Source: Sphingomonas sp. 3P27F8 (GTDB lineage Bacteria; Pseudomonadota; Alphaproteobacteria; Sphingomonadales; Sphingomonadaceae). Taken from it: a stretch of 64,000 bases of DNA. The position numbers and the translations under genes were made by a program. Below the pieces are notes generated by a model. The model was not told the DNA's origin. It was given only the letters and a program-made list of their open reading frames with translations, and did not search any database. The DNA lies in NCBI RefSeq assembly GCF_005502745.1, contig NZ_SCNL01000007.1, forward strand, positions 62,001-126,000, written 5' to 3'. Positions 44,514-54,229 of the stretch are shown here, one piece after another (position 1 is the first letter of the stretch; each line of letters begins with the position of its first letter).

Positions 44514-44728
44514 GCACCTCGATTCGACGGCGCGATATTGTGGCGCCGTTGGCCTTTTGCGCCGGCGCGGCGGAAACCGGCAGCGTATCCTCGATGGTTG
44601 CGGCGCTCGGCGACAGGGTGACCAGGTGACAGACCTGTAGCCGCGACCGCCGGTGCGCTGTAACATCCGATTGCAACCCGCAGCGGCGTTAGCCGTTGGC
44701 AGGGGAACAAATCCGGGAGTTACCAGCG

Positions 44729-45451
44729 TTGATCTTCACTCTGATCGCCGCCGCGGCCGCCGTGCAGGGCCCCGGTTCGCTAGGCGATATCTGGCAGCAT
44801 ATTGTCGCCGATTTCTCCAATCTTACCGATCCGGCGGCGCTGTCGGCATTCGGCCAGGTGCTGATGATCGATCTGGTGCTGGCGGGCGATAACGCCATTG
44901 TCGTCGGTGCGCTCGCCGCCGGTCTGCCGTCTGAACAGCGCAAGAAGGTGATACTGATCGGCATCGGCGCGGCGCTGGTGCTGCGCATTCTGTTCGCGCT
45001 GATCGTGACATGGCTGATGGGTATCGTCGGACTGATCTTCGCCGGCGGCCTGCTGTTGCTGTGGGTGAGCTGGAAGTTCTGGCGTGAGATCAGGAGCGGC
45101 GGGCATCATGCGGACGCGTCCGACGGCAGCCAGCAATCAGGCGTCTCCCCCGCCAAGAGCTTTGCGGGTGCTGCCTGGGCGGTTGCCGTGGCGGACGTAT
45201 CGATGAGCCTCGATAACGTGTTGGCAGTGGCGGGCGCGGCGCGCGAACATCCGGGAATTCTGGTCGTCGGGCTGCTGCTGTCTGTCGCGTTGATGGGGCT
45301 GGCGGCCAATTTCATCGCCCGGATTATCGACCGCTATCGCTGGATCGCCTATTTCGGGTTGGCGGTGATCCTCTTTGTCGCGTTCAAGATGGTGTATGAG
45401 GGCTGGATCGGCACCGATAGCACTCATGGACTGATCTCGCTGTTCGGATGA
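44729..45451 (+). CDS. TerC family integral membrane protein (YjbE type)
   Basis: A 240-residue protein with about seven membrane helices. It carries the paired acidic motifs MIDLVLAGDNAIVVGALA and DVSMSLDNVLAVAGAA, typical of TerC/YjbE proteins connected with manganese or other metal export. The TTG at 44729 is used because GGGAG lies nine bases upstream; a TTG at 44696 lacks such a site and a GTG at 44762 is later. The 248 bp ahead of it show no manganese riboswitch consensus. Confidence 0.85.
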   Translation: MIFTLIAAAAAVQGPGSLGDIWQHIVADFSNLTDPAALSAFGQVLMIDLVLAGDNAIVVGALAAGLPSEQRKKVILIGIGAALVLRILFALIVTWLMGIVGLIFAGGLLLLWVSWKFWREIRSGGHHADASDGSQQSGVSPAKSFAGAAWAVAVADVSMSLDNVLAVAGAAREHPGILVVGLLLSVALMGLAANFIARIIDRYRWIAYFGLAVILFVAFKMVYEGWIGTDSTHGLISLFG

Positions 45452-45517
45452 ACGGAGAGTTCACGGGGTGTTCAATCGGCGTCGGGGATAGGGGCTGGTG
45501 ATGACTGGAGATTTGGC

Positions 45518-46126
45518 GTGAAGACCGTCCTGCCCGTTTTGTCCGCGATCGTCGCTGTGGCCGCCCCAGCGGTGGCGCAGACCGGGGATCTGGCGCAGGT
45601 GCAGCGGCACCTTTCGGCAGTTTCCAGCATGACAGCCGATTTCAGCCAGACGGACCGCAACGGCAAAGTGCTGACCGGGACGCTGACGCTCAAGAAACCG
45701 GGAAAGATCCGCTTTCAGTATGAAAAGGGCGTACCGCTCCTGATCGTTGGCGATGGCAAGGCGCTCACCTTCATCGATTATTCCGTGCGGCAGGTGCAGC
45801 GCTGGCCGATCGGCAACACGCCGCTTGGCGTACTCATCAATCCTGACAAGGATATCGGGAATTACGCGAAGGTCATTCCCTCGGCCGATCCGCGCGTGCT
45901 GTCGGTGGAAGGTTATGATGCCAGGCATCCCGAATATGGCCGAATAACGCTCGTTTTCGCACGTGACGCGGCCGCCCCGGGCGGGTTGATGTTGCAGGGC
46001 TGGGTGATGCTCGACAGCCAGGGCAATCGCACGACAATCCGCTTGTCCAACCAGCGGTTCAACGGGCCGGTGGACGATGGAGCGTTCCGTTGGAACGACC
46101 CGCGGAGGAATTCCGTTCACAGTTAG
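45518..46126 (+). CDS. lolA: Outer membrane lipoprotein carrier protein LolA
   Basis: A 202-residue periplasmic protein with a signal peptide (VLPVLSAIVAVAAPAVAQ). It carries lipoproteins from LolCDE to the outer membrane. Family features: SSMTADFSQTDRNGKVLTGTLTLKKPGKIRFQYE and the late WVMLDSQGNRTTIRLSN. The start GTG 45518 is the only reasonable one. It is followed by the long structured interval. Confidence 0.9.
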   Translation: MKTVLPVLSAIVAVAAPAVAQTGDLAQVQRHLSAVSSMTADFSQTDRNGKVLTGTLTLKKPGKIRFQYEKGVPLLIVGDGKALTFIDYSVRQVQRWPIGNTPLGVLINPDKDIGNYAKVIPSADPRVLSVEGYDARHPEYGRITLVFARDAAAPGGLMLQGWVMLDSQGNRTTIRLSNQRFNGPVDDGAFRWNDPRRNSVHS

Positions 46127-46590
46127 CGGCTTTTTCTTACAACCGTTCACCCGAGCGACAGGTTTCTGCGCGTAAAGATCGGGTGTGAATACAGGCCACC
46201 CGGGATTTTCCCCCTGTTGCCCGGGACTGCCAGTGTTCCCCTGCGTGACGAACGTCAGGTTGGCCCTCGCTCCAAGCCCCCGGAGCGGGGGCCTTACCTT
46301 TTGGCGATTGTGCCAACGGGCGAAGCCAGCCGGTTCGCAGATGCCTGCGTTCATGATCCGCCGGATGACGACGGCGCGATGAGTGGCGCCAACGCGATCG
46401 TCGCGACGAGCCCTGGTCGATCAGTGTAGCGTCGATGGAGATCAGTCGCCGAGCGATCGCAATCACATGATTGGCCCACACGATGCCCCAGACGCAGCGG
46501 AGCGCCTTGATGTCATCGTGGAACCAGGTGGCATGGAAGGACGGCATGCCGGCTTCCCGTGCGCCATCCTGAAGCTATAATCGCCAATCC
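46127..46590. other. 464 bp gene-free interval between lolA and ribA
   Basis: Both flanking genes end toward it. Short open frames occur on both strands but none is convincing. Right after lolA is GGCTTTTTCTTA, a T-rich stretch. CACCCGA / TCGGGTG (46149-46155, 46179-46185) makes a loose stem. The central part is unusually structured and is listed as a candidate ncRNA. The right part (46350-46590) shows nothing distinctive. Confidence 0.5.
46190..46345. ncRNA. Candidate structured RNA
   Basis: Nested stems: a 12-bp stem GGCCCTCGCTCC / GGAGCGGGGGCC (46262-46273 with 46282-46293, one G-U, loop of eight), TGACG-aa-CGTCA (46246-46257), TTGGC-gattgt-GCCAA (46301-46316) and CCCGGG repeats at 46199-46204 and 46220-46225. 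Compact hairpins in series in a gene-free region suggest a small RNA. The order on the + strand loosely resembles 6S RNA (CCTGCGTGAC...GGCC...CCTTACC), but I could not confirm that family. Ends and strand are guesses. Confidence 0.35.
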
Positions 46591-47640
46591 TTAAAGCTGA
46601 TGCCCGGTGCGATCGCGCTTTGTGGCGAGATAGCGCTCATTGTGCCGATTGGCGGGCAGAGCGTGCGCGACACGCTCGGTGATACGGATTCCTGCATTCT
46701 CGAGCCCTGTAACCTTGGCAGGGTTATTGGTCAGCAGGCGCACCTCGCTTTGCCCGAGAAGCTTCAGCATACGCGCGGCAACACCGAAATCTCGTGCATC
46801 GATCGCAAAGCCGAGCCGCGTGTTGGCATCGACCGTGTCATGGCCCTGATCCTGCAAGGCATAGGCCCGCAGCTTGTTGACCAGGCCGATCCCGCGGCCC
46901 TCCTGTCGGAGATAGAGCAGGATGCCCCAGCCGCTCGCCTCGATTGCGCGAATCGCCGCATCGAGCTGTGGCCCGCAATCGCATTTGAGGCTGCCAAGCG
47001 CATCGCCGGTCAGGCATTCGCTGTGCAGGCGGACCAGCGGCTCGGAGCCGTTCGGTTCGCCGATCAGGAGCGCGATATGCTCGCCGGGCGATTCAGGCGT
47101 GCGAAAGGCGACTATCTCCGCATCCTCGGCATGCGCGACCGGCAGCCGCGCGCGCGCGGCGATCGTCAGGCGGATCGCGTCCTCGTGCAAATCGATATCC
47201 GCCGGAGTTATCGCTACTTCACCCGCACCGTCGAACAAGACGAAGAAAGCGGGAAGCAATCCCGCGATCCGCGCCAGCCGAAGCGCAGCGGCTGCATCCT
47301 GCGAATCATTGTTGTGGATAGCCCGAAATGGGCCCTTGAGAGGAGTGGCGAGATCGAGCTGTGGATCGGCAAGCGCCGTCGCCGTGGCGAAATCGATCCA
47401 CGGCGCGCGATCAACGAGCACCGGCGCATCGGGCACCGCTGCCTCGATCTGGTTTGCGAGCTTCAGCGTTGCCGCCCGGCCTGCCGACAGCAGCACTGAC
47501 GCGATATTACCGGGATCGAACGCATGAAGCCGCTCCGCATCGGCTGTTTCGATCGGAAGCAGCGCCAGTGTTCCGACACGGATCGGCCAGCCGCGACGCA
47601 GCGCGTCAATCGCGCGGGCAGCCTGGCGCGCGTCGGTCAA
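46591..47640 (-). CDS. ribA: GTP cyclohydrolase II RibA
   Basis: A 349-residue enzyme for the first step of riboflavin synthesis from GTP. The catalytic domain has HSECLTGDALGSLKCDCGPQL (zinc cysteines present), RQEGRGIGLVNKLRAYALQD and LLTNNPAKV. The first 150 residues are a degenerate DHBP synthase-like part (RAIDALRRGWPIRVGTLAL), usual in alphaproteobacterial RibA. The TTG at 47640 overlaps the xth stop (TTGA), and is the most sensible start. It supplies the activity that ribBX lacks. Confidence 0.93.
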   Translation of the reverse strand: MTDARQAARAIDALRRGWPIRVGTLALLPIETADAERLHAFDPGNIASVLLSAGRAATLKLANQIEAAVPDAPVLVDRAPWIDFATATALADPQLDLATPLKGPFRAIHNNDSQDAAAALRLARIAGLLPAFFVLFDGAGEVAITPADIDLHEDAIRLTIAARARLPVAHAEDAEIVAFRTPESPGEHIALLIGEPNGSEPLVRLHSECLTGDALGSLKCDCGPQLDAAIRAIEASGWGILLYLRQEGRGIGLVNKLRAYALQDQGHDTVDANTRLGFAIDARDFGVAARMLKLLGQSEVRLLTNNPAKVTGLENAGIRITERVAHALPANRHNERYLATKRDRTGHQL

Positions 47641-48419
47641 AAATCGAACTCGGTCATGATCGGCACATGGTCCGAAGGCTTTTCCCAGCTGCGGCACGCT
47701 TCGAAGACATGGTGCGCACGTGCGGCTTTCGCCACCTCGCCCGTTGCCCACATATGATCGAGCCGTCGGCCGCGATCATTCTTCGTCCAGTCGGGCGAGC
47801 GATAGCTCCACCAGGTATGAAGCCGTTCGGGCGCGGGGTGGAAATGCCGCCCGAGATCAATCCAGTCGTTCGATGCCTTGAGTCGATCCAGGGCCTCCAC
47901 CTCGATCGGCGTATGGCTCACCACCTTCAGCAGCGCCTTGTGATTCCACACGTCGCTGGGCAAGGGCGCGATGTTGAAATCACCGGTGAGAATGGTCGGC
48001 CGATCGAGCTTTTCCGACCATTCGGTCATCCGCTGGACGAAATCGAGCTTCTGGCCGAATTTCGGGTTCACCGTCCGGTCCGGTTCGTCGCCGCCGGCGG
48101 GAACATAGACATTCTCAAGCCGCACCCCATTGGCGAGCCGCACGCCGATGTGCCGCGCCTCGCGGTTGGCCTGCCAATCCAGCCGGTCATCTTCCGACAG
48201 CGCGATCCGGCTGATGACCGCGACGCCGTGGTGCATTCGCTGGCCGTGGATCAGGATATGATCGTAGCCAAGCTTTCGGAAGATTTCGGCCGGGAAATCC
48301 TGATCGATCACCTTGGTTTCCTGCAGGCACAGGATATCCGGCGAAGCCTCGCGCAGGAACTGCTCGACGATGGCGATGCGGAACCGCACCGAATTGATGT
48401 TCCAGCTTACGATCTTCAC
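47637..48419 (-). CDS. xth: Exodeoxyribonuclease III
   Basis: A 260-residue AP endonuclease/3'-5' exonuclease. KIVSWNINSVRFR at the start, LCLQETKVID with the metal glutamate, LTGDFNIAPL and SDHVPIMTEF for the catalytic aspartate/asparagine and histidine. GTG 48419 is the start fitting the family. It repairs abasic sites and is coupled to ribA by a four-base overlap. Confidence 0.95.
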   Translation of the reverse strand: MKIVSWNINSVRFRIAIVEQFLREASPDILCLQETKVIDQDFPAEIFRKLGYDHILIHGQRMHHGVAVISRIALSEDDRLDWQANREARHIGVRLANGVRLENVYVPAGGDEPDRTVNPKFGQKLDFVQRMTEWSEKLDRPTILTGDFNIAPLPSDVWNHKALLKVVSHTPIEVEALDRLKASNDWIDLGRHFHPAPERLHTWWSYRSPDWTKNDRGRRLDHMWATGEVAKAARAHHVFEACRSWEKPSDHVPIMTEFDF

Positions 48420-48457
48420 GGGGCGGCGTGTAACCGCAGCATCGCTTTTGGGGAAGA

Positions 48458-49120
48458 TCAGGCGAGCAGGCGGGCGACGTTCAGGAAATCGTGCGCGATC
48501 GCATGTACGCCAATTGCGCGAAGCCGCTGATCGTGATCCGCTGCGCAATGGCTGCCGGCGCACAGGCCGATCACATGGCCGCCCGACGCCACCGCCCCGG
48601 TCGCCCCGACTGGCGAATCCTCGATGATCGCGCAGCGTTCGATCGGCACGCCGAGCGCGTTCGCGCCGTAGAGGTAAAGGTCCGGCGCGGGCTTTCCGCG
48701 TGCCACGTGCTCGCGCCCCGAGTAGATATGGTCGCCGAACGCGCCCGTCAGCCCGATATGATCGAGGTGACGGCGGATCCAGCGCGTCGAACTGGAGGAG
48801 ACGATCGCGCGCGGCAGATCAGGCGGCAACGATTCGACAAACGCGACCGCGCCTGCCACCGCCTCTATCCCCTCCGCCATGACGCGCGCATCCTCGGCCT
48901 TGCGCGCCGCGTGGAAATCTTCGGGAATCGGGCGGCCGATCCACTGCTCGATCCGGGCAAGGAAATCCGCGCCGGCAAGGCCCATGAAATTGGCCATCGA
49001 TTGCTCGGGCGTGATCGGATGGCCAATCGACGTGAGATAGTCGGCGATCTGGCGGTTCCCGATCGCCTCGCTTTCGATGAGCACACCGTCAAAATCGAAC
49101 AGGATCGCGTCGACCTTCAT
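48458..49120 (-). CDS. HAD superfamily hydrolase (phosphatase-like)
   Basis: A 220-residue HAD enzyme. Motif I FDFDGVLIESEAIG, motif II S in AIVSSSSTRW, motif III K in ARGKPAPDLYLYG, motif IV DSP in IIEDSPVGATGAVASG. It has an alpha-helical cap (subclass IA) like phosphoglycolate or sugar phosphatases. The substrate cannot be assigned. Its ATG overlaps the yggS stop as ATGA. Confidence 0.88.
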   Translation of the reverse strand: MKVDAILFDFDGVLIESEAIGNRQIADYLTSIGHPITPEQSMANFMGLAGADFLARIEQWIGRPIPEDFHAARKAEDARVMAEGIEAVAGAVAFVESLPPDLPRAIVSSSSTRWIRRHLDHIGLTGAFGDHIYSGREHVARGKPAPDLYLYGANALGVPIERCAIIEDSPVGATGAVASGGHVIGLCAGSHCAADHDQRLRAIGVHAIAHDFLNVARLLA

Positions 49121-49791
49121 GCGCGCGCGCCGAACAGTGCGCTGCCGATGCGGACATGCGTGGCGCCGAGCGTCACCGCCGTTTCGAAATCACCCGACAT
49201 CCCCATGCTCAGCCCGGTGATTCCATGATCGCGCGCCAGCTTGGCGAGCAGCGCGAAATAGGGCGCGGCTTCCACGTCAGCGGGAGGGATGCACATCAAA
49301 CCGGCGAGGGGCAGATCCGCCGCGCGCGCCGCCGCGAGCAAATCGGGCAGCGCAGCGATGGCACAGCCGCCTTTCTGAGCCTCGTTGCCAATATTGACCT
49401 GGATGAAACAGCCGGGGCGCCTTCCGAGTGCGTCCATCGCCTTTGCGAGCGCGCTGACCAATGAGGGGCGATCGACGGCATGAATCGCATGCGCGAGAGC
49501 TACCGCTTCCATCGCCTTGTTAGACTGGAGCTGCCCAATCAGGTGCAGCCGGGCATCGGGGCATTGTTCACGCAGCACGGGCCATTTCGCCTGCGCCTCC
49601 TGTACGCGGTTCTCACCGAAATCGCGCTGTCCTGCCGCTAGTAGCGGGGTGATCGCTTCGACGGGATGCGTCTTGGAGACCGCGATCAGCGTGATTTCGC
49701 CGGCCGAGCGGCGCGCGGTGGCGGCGGCGCGGGCGATCCGCTCGTGGATCGCGGCGAGTCGGGCGGGCGGAGACGGCTCGGCGGAATGCAT
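49117..49791 (-). CDS. YggS family PLP homeostasis protein
   Basis: A 224-residue barrel protein that binds pyridoxal phosphate and keeps its level in balance. The PLP lysine is in LIAVSKTHPVEAI near 38; NRVQEAQAKW and HLIGQLQSNKA are conserved, and the C-terminus has LSMGMSGDFETAVTLGATHVRIGSALFG. The upstream neighbour is the divergent ThiE-like gene. Confidence 0.93.
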   Translation of the reverse strand: MHSAEPSPPARLAAIHERIARAAATARRSAGEITLIAVSKTHPVEAITPLLAAGQRDFGENRVQEAQAKWPVLREQCPDARLHLIGQLQSNKAMEAVALAHAIHAVDRPSLVSALAKAMDALGRRPGCFIQVNIGNEAQKGGCAIAALPDLLAAARAADLPLAGLMCIPPADVEAAPYFALLAKLARDHGITGLSMGMSGDFETAVTLGATHVRIGSALFGARA

Positions 49792-49813
49792 GGCGCGCGC
49801 TATAGGAAGCGAG

Positions 49814-50323
49814 ATGCGCTACCGCCACCCCGTCCCGCGCCTTTGGCTGATGACCGATGAGCGGATGGGCGCTGGACTGTGGCGCGCTGTTCGGCGGTTG
49901 CCGCGCGGCTCGGGAATCGTCTTTCGCCACTATGCGACCCCTGCACGGGAGCGGCGGCGGTTGTTCGCGGCGCTGTTGCGGATCTCTCGGCGGCGCGGGC
50001 TGGTGCTGGTGCGCGCCGGCGACACACGGCTGGCTGGCGAGATGGGAACCCATAAGCGGCGCGGCGGGGGAATCGTCACATGGCCCGCCCATTCGCGCGA
50101 GCAGGCGGTGCGGGCGATGCGCGTTGGCGCTGATGCGGTATTCATATCGCCGGTTTTCCCGACCCGCTCGCATCCCGGCGCTCCCGCATTGGGCGCGCGC
50201 CGTGCCTCAGCGATCGCGCGCGGATTGCCCGCTACTCGTATAGCGCTGGGCGGCATGGATGCGCGCAGTTACGCGCGGCTTGCCGGGTTCGACGGCTGGG
50301 CCGGGATCGACGGCTGGCTATAA
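49814..50323 (+). CDS. Thiamine phosphate synthase-like protein
   Basis: A 169-residue TIM-barrel protein of the TENI/ThiE family, shorter than full ThiE. Readable parts are LWLMTDERMG at the start, then VFRHYAT, LVLVRAGDTRLAG and the typical C-terminal half AVRAMRVGADAVFISPVFPTRSHPGAPALG with LGGMDARSYARL. Full ThiE binds pyrophosphate via an S/T loop, here reduced. ATG 49814 follows AGGA-like TATAGGAAG. It could be a TenI-type regulator or an active synthase. Confidence 0.75.
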   Translation: MRYRHPVPRLWLMTDERMGAGLWRAVRRLPRGSGIVFRHYATPARERRRLFAALLRISRRRGLVLVRAGDTRLAGEMGTHKRRGGGIVTWPAHSREQAVRAMRVGADAVFISPVFPTRSHPGAPALGARRASAIARGLPATRIALGGMDARSYARLAGFDGWAGIDGWL

Positions 50324-50327
50324 GGCG

Positions 50328-51047
50328 TCAGAAACGGAACGCAGTGCCCACATAGACGGCCTGGCTATCCCGACGATCGTCGGCGATCTGAGTCAGCCGT
50401 TCACGCTCGCTCTTGTATCGCAGCCCGGCGGTGAGATCGACATTTCGGGTCAGCGAATAAGAGCCGCCGACATCGATCGCATAGCTCGAATTGTTATCGA
50501 CCGTCTTGGGCGCGCTAGCCAGCGGATGCTCCGAACTGGCCTTTACCCGGCCAGTGAAGCGATTGAGCGAATAGCTGACCGCGACATCGGCCGATTCGCG
50601 GCTGCCTGGCTGTGGGCCGACATCGACTCGAGAGATATCGCCCGAAACGGCAAAGCGCTGCCAGCCGATCGCAGCGCCCAGGTTATAGGCGATCGGCGCG
50701 ATTCCAACGGTGGGGGCATTCGACGCAAAACGAGTCGATCCATCGCCTGCGCGAGTCGAGCGAGCGCGGACAGCAACGGTAACCGCACGGTTGCCCTGTC
50801 GCGTTTCCGCGGGCGTGAAACGAAACTCGCTGACATCGCCGCCATCAAGCCCGCCGCGGGCGAATACGGCGGCAAGCCGCGGATCAGCCGACGAAGGGGT
50901 GAAGCCGCTCGAAAATCTGGCGGAACTGCCCACGGGCGCCGCCCTCTTCGCGCCATGCTGGCCCAATTCGGTGGCGCCGATCGCGGGCGCGACGACGGAC
51001 GCCGCAGCGACAAGCGCCACGATCATTCCGCCAGCAATCGCCCTCAT
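50328..51047 (-). CDS. Exported beta-barrel-like protein (porin-like)
   Basis: A 239-residue protein with a signal peptide (MRAIAGGMIVALVAAASVVAPAIGA). The mature part has alternating polar/hydrophobic strands such as RVKASSEHPLA, YAIDVGGSYSLTRNVDLTAGLRYKSERE, and ends in AVYVGTAFRF. The terminal phenylalanine is the signal recognised for outer membrane insertion. I do not recognise a named family. It may be a small porin or structural barrel. Faces the divergent DUF3576 gene. Confidence 0.65.
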   Translation of the reverse strand: MRAIAGGMIVALVAAASVVAPAIGATELGQHGAKRAAPVGSSARFSSGFTPSSADPRLAAVFARGGLDGGDVSEFRFTPAETRQGNRAVTVAVRARSTRAGDGSTRFASNAPTVGIAPIAYNLGAAIGWQRFAVSGDISRVDVGPQPGSRESADVAVSYSLNRFTGRVKASSEHPLASAPKTVDNNSSYAIDVGGSYSLTRNVDLTAGLRYKSERERLTQIADDRRDSQAVYVGTAFRF

Positions 51048-51161
51048 CGCGACCACGATATTCTCCGAACCAGTAGGATCGATAACGCGCCTAACACGAT
51101 TCGATCCGCGTGCACCATCGCGAGAGTCGCTTTGTTGCCGACTGTTGCATGACTCCCACAT

Positions 51162-51186
51162 CCGCCGCCGCGCTTGCGGGCGGCGG
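51162..51186. repeat. GC-rich hairpin in the divergent intergenic region
   Basis: CCGCCGCCGC (51162-51171), loop GCTT, GCGGGCGGCGG (51176-51186) with one bulge. It lies 115 bases from the barrel gene start and 55 from DUF3576. No T tract. A role in transcription is possible but unproven. Confidence 0.35.
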
Positions 51187-51240
51187 GGTGCGTCTGTAGA
51201 GGTTGTCGCTGCTGTTTCCCTAGCTTTCAGGACGATGCCG

Positions 51241-51675
51241 ATGTTCCGCCCGTTGCGTCTCGCGCTAGCCGTTGGCGCTGCCCTTGCTCTTGCCGCGTGC
51301 GGCCACCATCGTGCCCGGCCGGAGGCCGATCTGGCTGCCTCGAAGATCACCACGATCGGCGTCAATTCCTATCTCTGGCGCGCGACGCTCGATACCCTGT
51401 CGTTCATGCCGCTGCTGCAGACGGATTCCAACGGAGGCGTCGTCGTGACCGATTGGTACGTCAACCCGCAGGTGCCGGGCGAGCGGATGAAGGTGACGGT
51501 TTCGATCCTCGATCAGGATCTGCGCGCGGATGCGCTGCGCGTTGCCGCGCTGCGTGAGGTCAACCAGAACGGGCAGTGGATTTCCGCGCCGGTCGCCGCC
51601 TCCACCACGCAGAAGCTTGAGGATATCATCCTTACGCGCGCCCGCGATCTGCGCCGCGCTTCGATCACCGGCTGA
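51241..51675 (+). CDS. DUF3576 family lipoprotein
   Basis: A 144-residue protein. The N-terminus [20 protein letters not shown] ends in a lipobox, so it is likely anchored in the outer membrane or periplasm. The rest is DUF3576: [36 protein letters not shown] and [17 protein letters not shown]. In alphaproteobacteria this gene lies before leuS and lptE, which suggests an envelope-assembly function, not shown. AGGA 9 bases upstream supports ATG 51241 over ATG 51235. Confidence 0.87.
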   Translation: MFRPLRLALAVGAALALAACGHHRARPEADLAASKITTIGVNSYLWRATLDTLSFMPLLQTDSNGGVVVTDWYVNPQVPGERMKVTVSILDQDLRADALRVAALREVNQNGQWISAPVAASTTQKLEDIILTRARDLRRASITG

Positions 51676-51718
51676 CGCTGCGGGTGAACCCCTCGGCGCG
51701 GCCCAGCGACAAGAGATA

Positions 51719-54229
51719 ATGAGCAACACCCGTTTCAATGCGCTGAAGGCCGATGCCCACTGGCAAAAGCTGTGGGATGACGCCCGCACATTTGCAGCGC
51801 GCGACGACAGCCCGAAGCCGAAGAGCTATGTCCTTGAGATGTTCCCCTATCCGTCGGGGCGCATCCACATGGGGCACGTGCGCAACTATACGATGGGTGA
51901 CGTGCTGGCGCGTTTTCGCCGGATGCGCGGTATGGAAGTGCTCCACCCGATGGGCTGGGACGCGTTCGGAATGCCCGCCGAGAATGCCGCGATGGAGAAA
52001 CATGTCCATCCCGGCGGCTGGACACGCGACAACATCGCGACGATGAAGGCGCAACTGAAGCGCCTCGGCTTCGCGCTGGACTGGACGCGCGAAATCGCGA
52101 CATGCGAGCCGGACTATTACGGTCACGAGCAGGCGCTGTTCCTGAAGTTTCTCGAACACGGCCTGGTCTATCGCAAGGAAAGCGCGGTCAACTGGGATCC
52201 GGTCGACATGACCGTACTCGCCAACGAACAGGTGATTGACGGGCGCGGCTGGCGTTCCGGCGCGCTGGTCGAGAAGCGCAAGCTGAGCCAGTGGTTCCTC
52301 AGGATCACCGCCTTTGCGGACGATCTGCTGGCTGGCCTCGATACGCTGGAGCACTGGCCGGAAAAGGTGCGGCTGATGCAGGAAAACTGGATCGGCAAGA
52401 GCCAGGGCCTCACGTTTCGCTTCGCCCTGTCGGCGCGCGCGGGCGGGCTGGACGGGGTGGAGGTATTCACCACCCGGCCTGACACGATTTTCGGCGCGAG
52501 CTTCGTGGCGGTTGCGGCCGACCATCCGATCGCCCAGGCGATCGCCGCCGGAAATCCGGAGGCGGCCACCTTTGTCGAGCGCTGCAAGCAGGGCGGCACC
52601 ACCGCCGCAGAGCTCGAAACGCAGGAGAAGCTTGGCTTCGACACGGGCCTGACAGCGACGCATCCCTTTGATCCGTCGTGGCAATTGCCCGTCCACATCG
52701 CCAATTTCGTGCTGATGGACTATGGCGTCGGCGCGGTCTTCGGCGTGCCCGCACACGATCAGCGCGATTTCGAGTTCGCGCGGAAATACGGCCTCGCGAT
52801 CCGCCGCGTCGTATCCGACGGATCGAAGGACGCGCCGGAATTCCACGAGGACGAGGCCTATAGCGGCCCCGGCACATTGGTGAATTCGCACTTCCTCGAC
52901 GGCATGGATGTTGAGGATGCCAAGCGCGAGGTGATCCGTCGTGCCGAGGATGGCGGATGGGGGAAGGGCTCCACGGTCTATCGCCTGCGCGACTGGGGCG
53001 TCAGCCGTCAGCGTTACTGGGGCACGCCGATCCCGATCATTCATTGCGACGGCTGCGGTGTCGTGCCGGTCCCGGCCGCACAGCTTCCGGTCGTGCTGCC
53101 CGAGGATGTGAGTTTCGACATACCGGGCAACCCGCTCGATCGGCATCCGACGTGGAAACACGTGGCGTGCCCCACGTGCGGCGAGCCGGCGGTGCGCGAG
53201 ACCGACACGCTCGATACTTTTGCCGATTCCTCGTGGTATTTCATTCGCTTCGCAAGCCAGCCAAAGGACAAGCCGTTTGACAGGTCGATCGCCGAAAGCT
53301 GGCTGCCGGTCGGCCAGTATATCGGCGGAGTGGAGCATGCGATTCTCCACCTGCTCTATGCACGCTTCTGGACACGCGCGCTCAACCATGTCGGGATGAT
53401 CGACATCACCGAGCCGTTCACCGGCCTGTTCACGCAGGGCATGGTGACACATGAGACGTATAAGTCCGCCGATGGCCGTTGGCTTGGGCCGGACGAGGTG
53501 CGCGATGGCATCGAGATTTCCTCTGGCGCGCCGATCACCGTCGGCCGCGTCGAGAAAATGTCCAAGTCGAAGAAGAACACCGTCGATCCGACCGGCATCG
53601 TTGACCAATATGGCGCCGACGCGGTGCGCTGGTTCATGCTCTCCGATTCGCCGCCCGAGCGCGATCTGCCATGGAGCGAATCCGGGATCGAGGGCGCGTG
53701 GCGCTTCGTCCAGCGGCTGTGGAGGTTGTTCGATGGCGAGCGCACGGGCGCCGGGGTGGATGCGCCGCTGGATCGCAAGCTGCACCAGACGATCGCGGGG
53801 ATTGCCGCTGATATCGAGGCGCTGTCCTTCAACAAGGCGGTGGCCAAGCTCTATGAACTGGCCAACGCGATCGAGAAGGCGGCGCCCTCCGGCTCTCGCG
53901 ATACCGCGATCGACACGCTGATGCTGCTTGTTGCCCCGATGGCGCCGCACCTTGCGGAGGAAGCCTGGGCGGCGGCGGGACGCGAGGGGCTGATCGCTGA
54001 CGCGGCATGGCCGGTGGTCGATCCGGCGTTGCTCGTGGAGGACGAAGTGACGATCGCTATCCAGGTCAACGGCAAGCTGCGCGATACGCTTACGCTGCCC
54101 AAGGGTCAGCCGAAGGAGGCGATCGAAGCAGCCGCGCTTGCCAGTGACAAGGTGATCCGTATCCTGGAAGGCAAGACACCGAAGAAAGTGATCGTGGTGC
54201 CTGATCGCCTGGTGAATCTCGTCGCATGA
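51719..54229 (+). CDS. leuS: Leucine--tRNA ligase
   Basis: An 836-residue class I synthetase. The HIGH region is [21 protein letters not shown] near 40-60, the KMSKS loop is [14 protein letters not shown] near 614, and a large editing (CP1) domain with [12 protein letters not shown] lies between about 220 and 415. The long open frame upstream of ATG 51719 is not part of it. Coupled to lptE by ATGA overlap (54226-54229). Confidence 0.97.
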   Translation: MSNTRFNALKADAHWQKLWDDARTFAARDDSPKPKSYVLEMFPYPSGRIHMGHVRNYTMGDVLARFRRMRGMEVLHPMGWDAFGMPAENAAMEKHVHPGGWTRDNIATMKAQLKRLGFALDWTREIATCEPDYYGHEQALFLKFLEHGLVYRKESAVNWDPVDMTVLANEQVIDGRGWRSGALVEKRKLSQWFLRITAFADDLLAGLDTLEHWPEKVRLMQENWIGKSQGLTFRFALSARAGGLDGVEVFTTRPDTIFGASFVAVAADHPIAQAIAAGNPEAATFVERCKQGGTTAAELETQEKLGFDTGLTATHPFDPSWQLPVHIANFVLMDYGVGAVFGVPAHDQRDFEFARKYGLAIRRVVSDGSKDAPEFHEDEAYSGPGTLVNSHFLDGMDVEDAKREVIRRAEDGGWGKGSTVYRLRDWGVSRQRYWGTPIPIIHCDGCGVVPVPAAQLPVVLPEDVSFDIPGNPLDRHPTWKHVACPTCGEPAVRETDTLDTFADSSWYFIRFASQPKDKPFDRSIAESWLPVGQYIGGVEHAILHLLYARFWTRALNHVGMIDITEPFTGLFTQGMVTHETYKSADGRWLGPDEVRDGIEISSGAPITVGRVEKMSKSKKNTVDPTGIVDQYGADAVRWFMLSDSPPERDLPWSESGIEGAWRFVQRLWRLFDGERTGAGVDAPLDRKLHQTIAGIAADIEALSFNKAVAKLYELANAIEKAAPSGSRDTAIDTLMLLVAPMAPHLAEEAWAAAGREGLIADAAWPVVDPALLVEDEVTIAIQVNGKLRDTLTLPKGQPKEAIEAAALASDKVIRILEGKTPKKVIVVPDRLVNLVA

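Noticed and set aside
44481..44728. Possible yybP-ykoY manganese riboswitch upstream of the TerC gene
   Set aside because: TerC proteins often follow this element, but the conserved GGGGAGTAG and its partner loop were not found.
51665..53950. A 761-codon open frame antisense to leuS
   Set aside because: Shadow of a GC-rich gene: it is histidine/arginine-rich, has no recognisable domain, and the sense strand encodes full-length LeuS.
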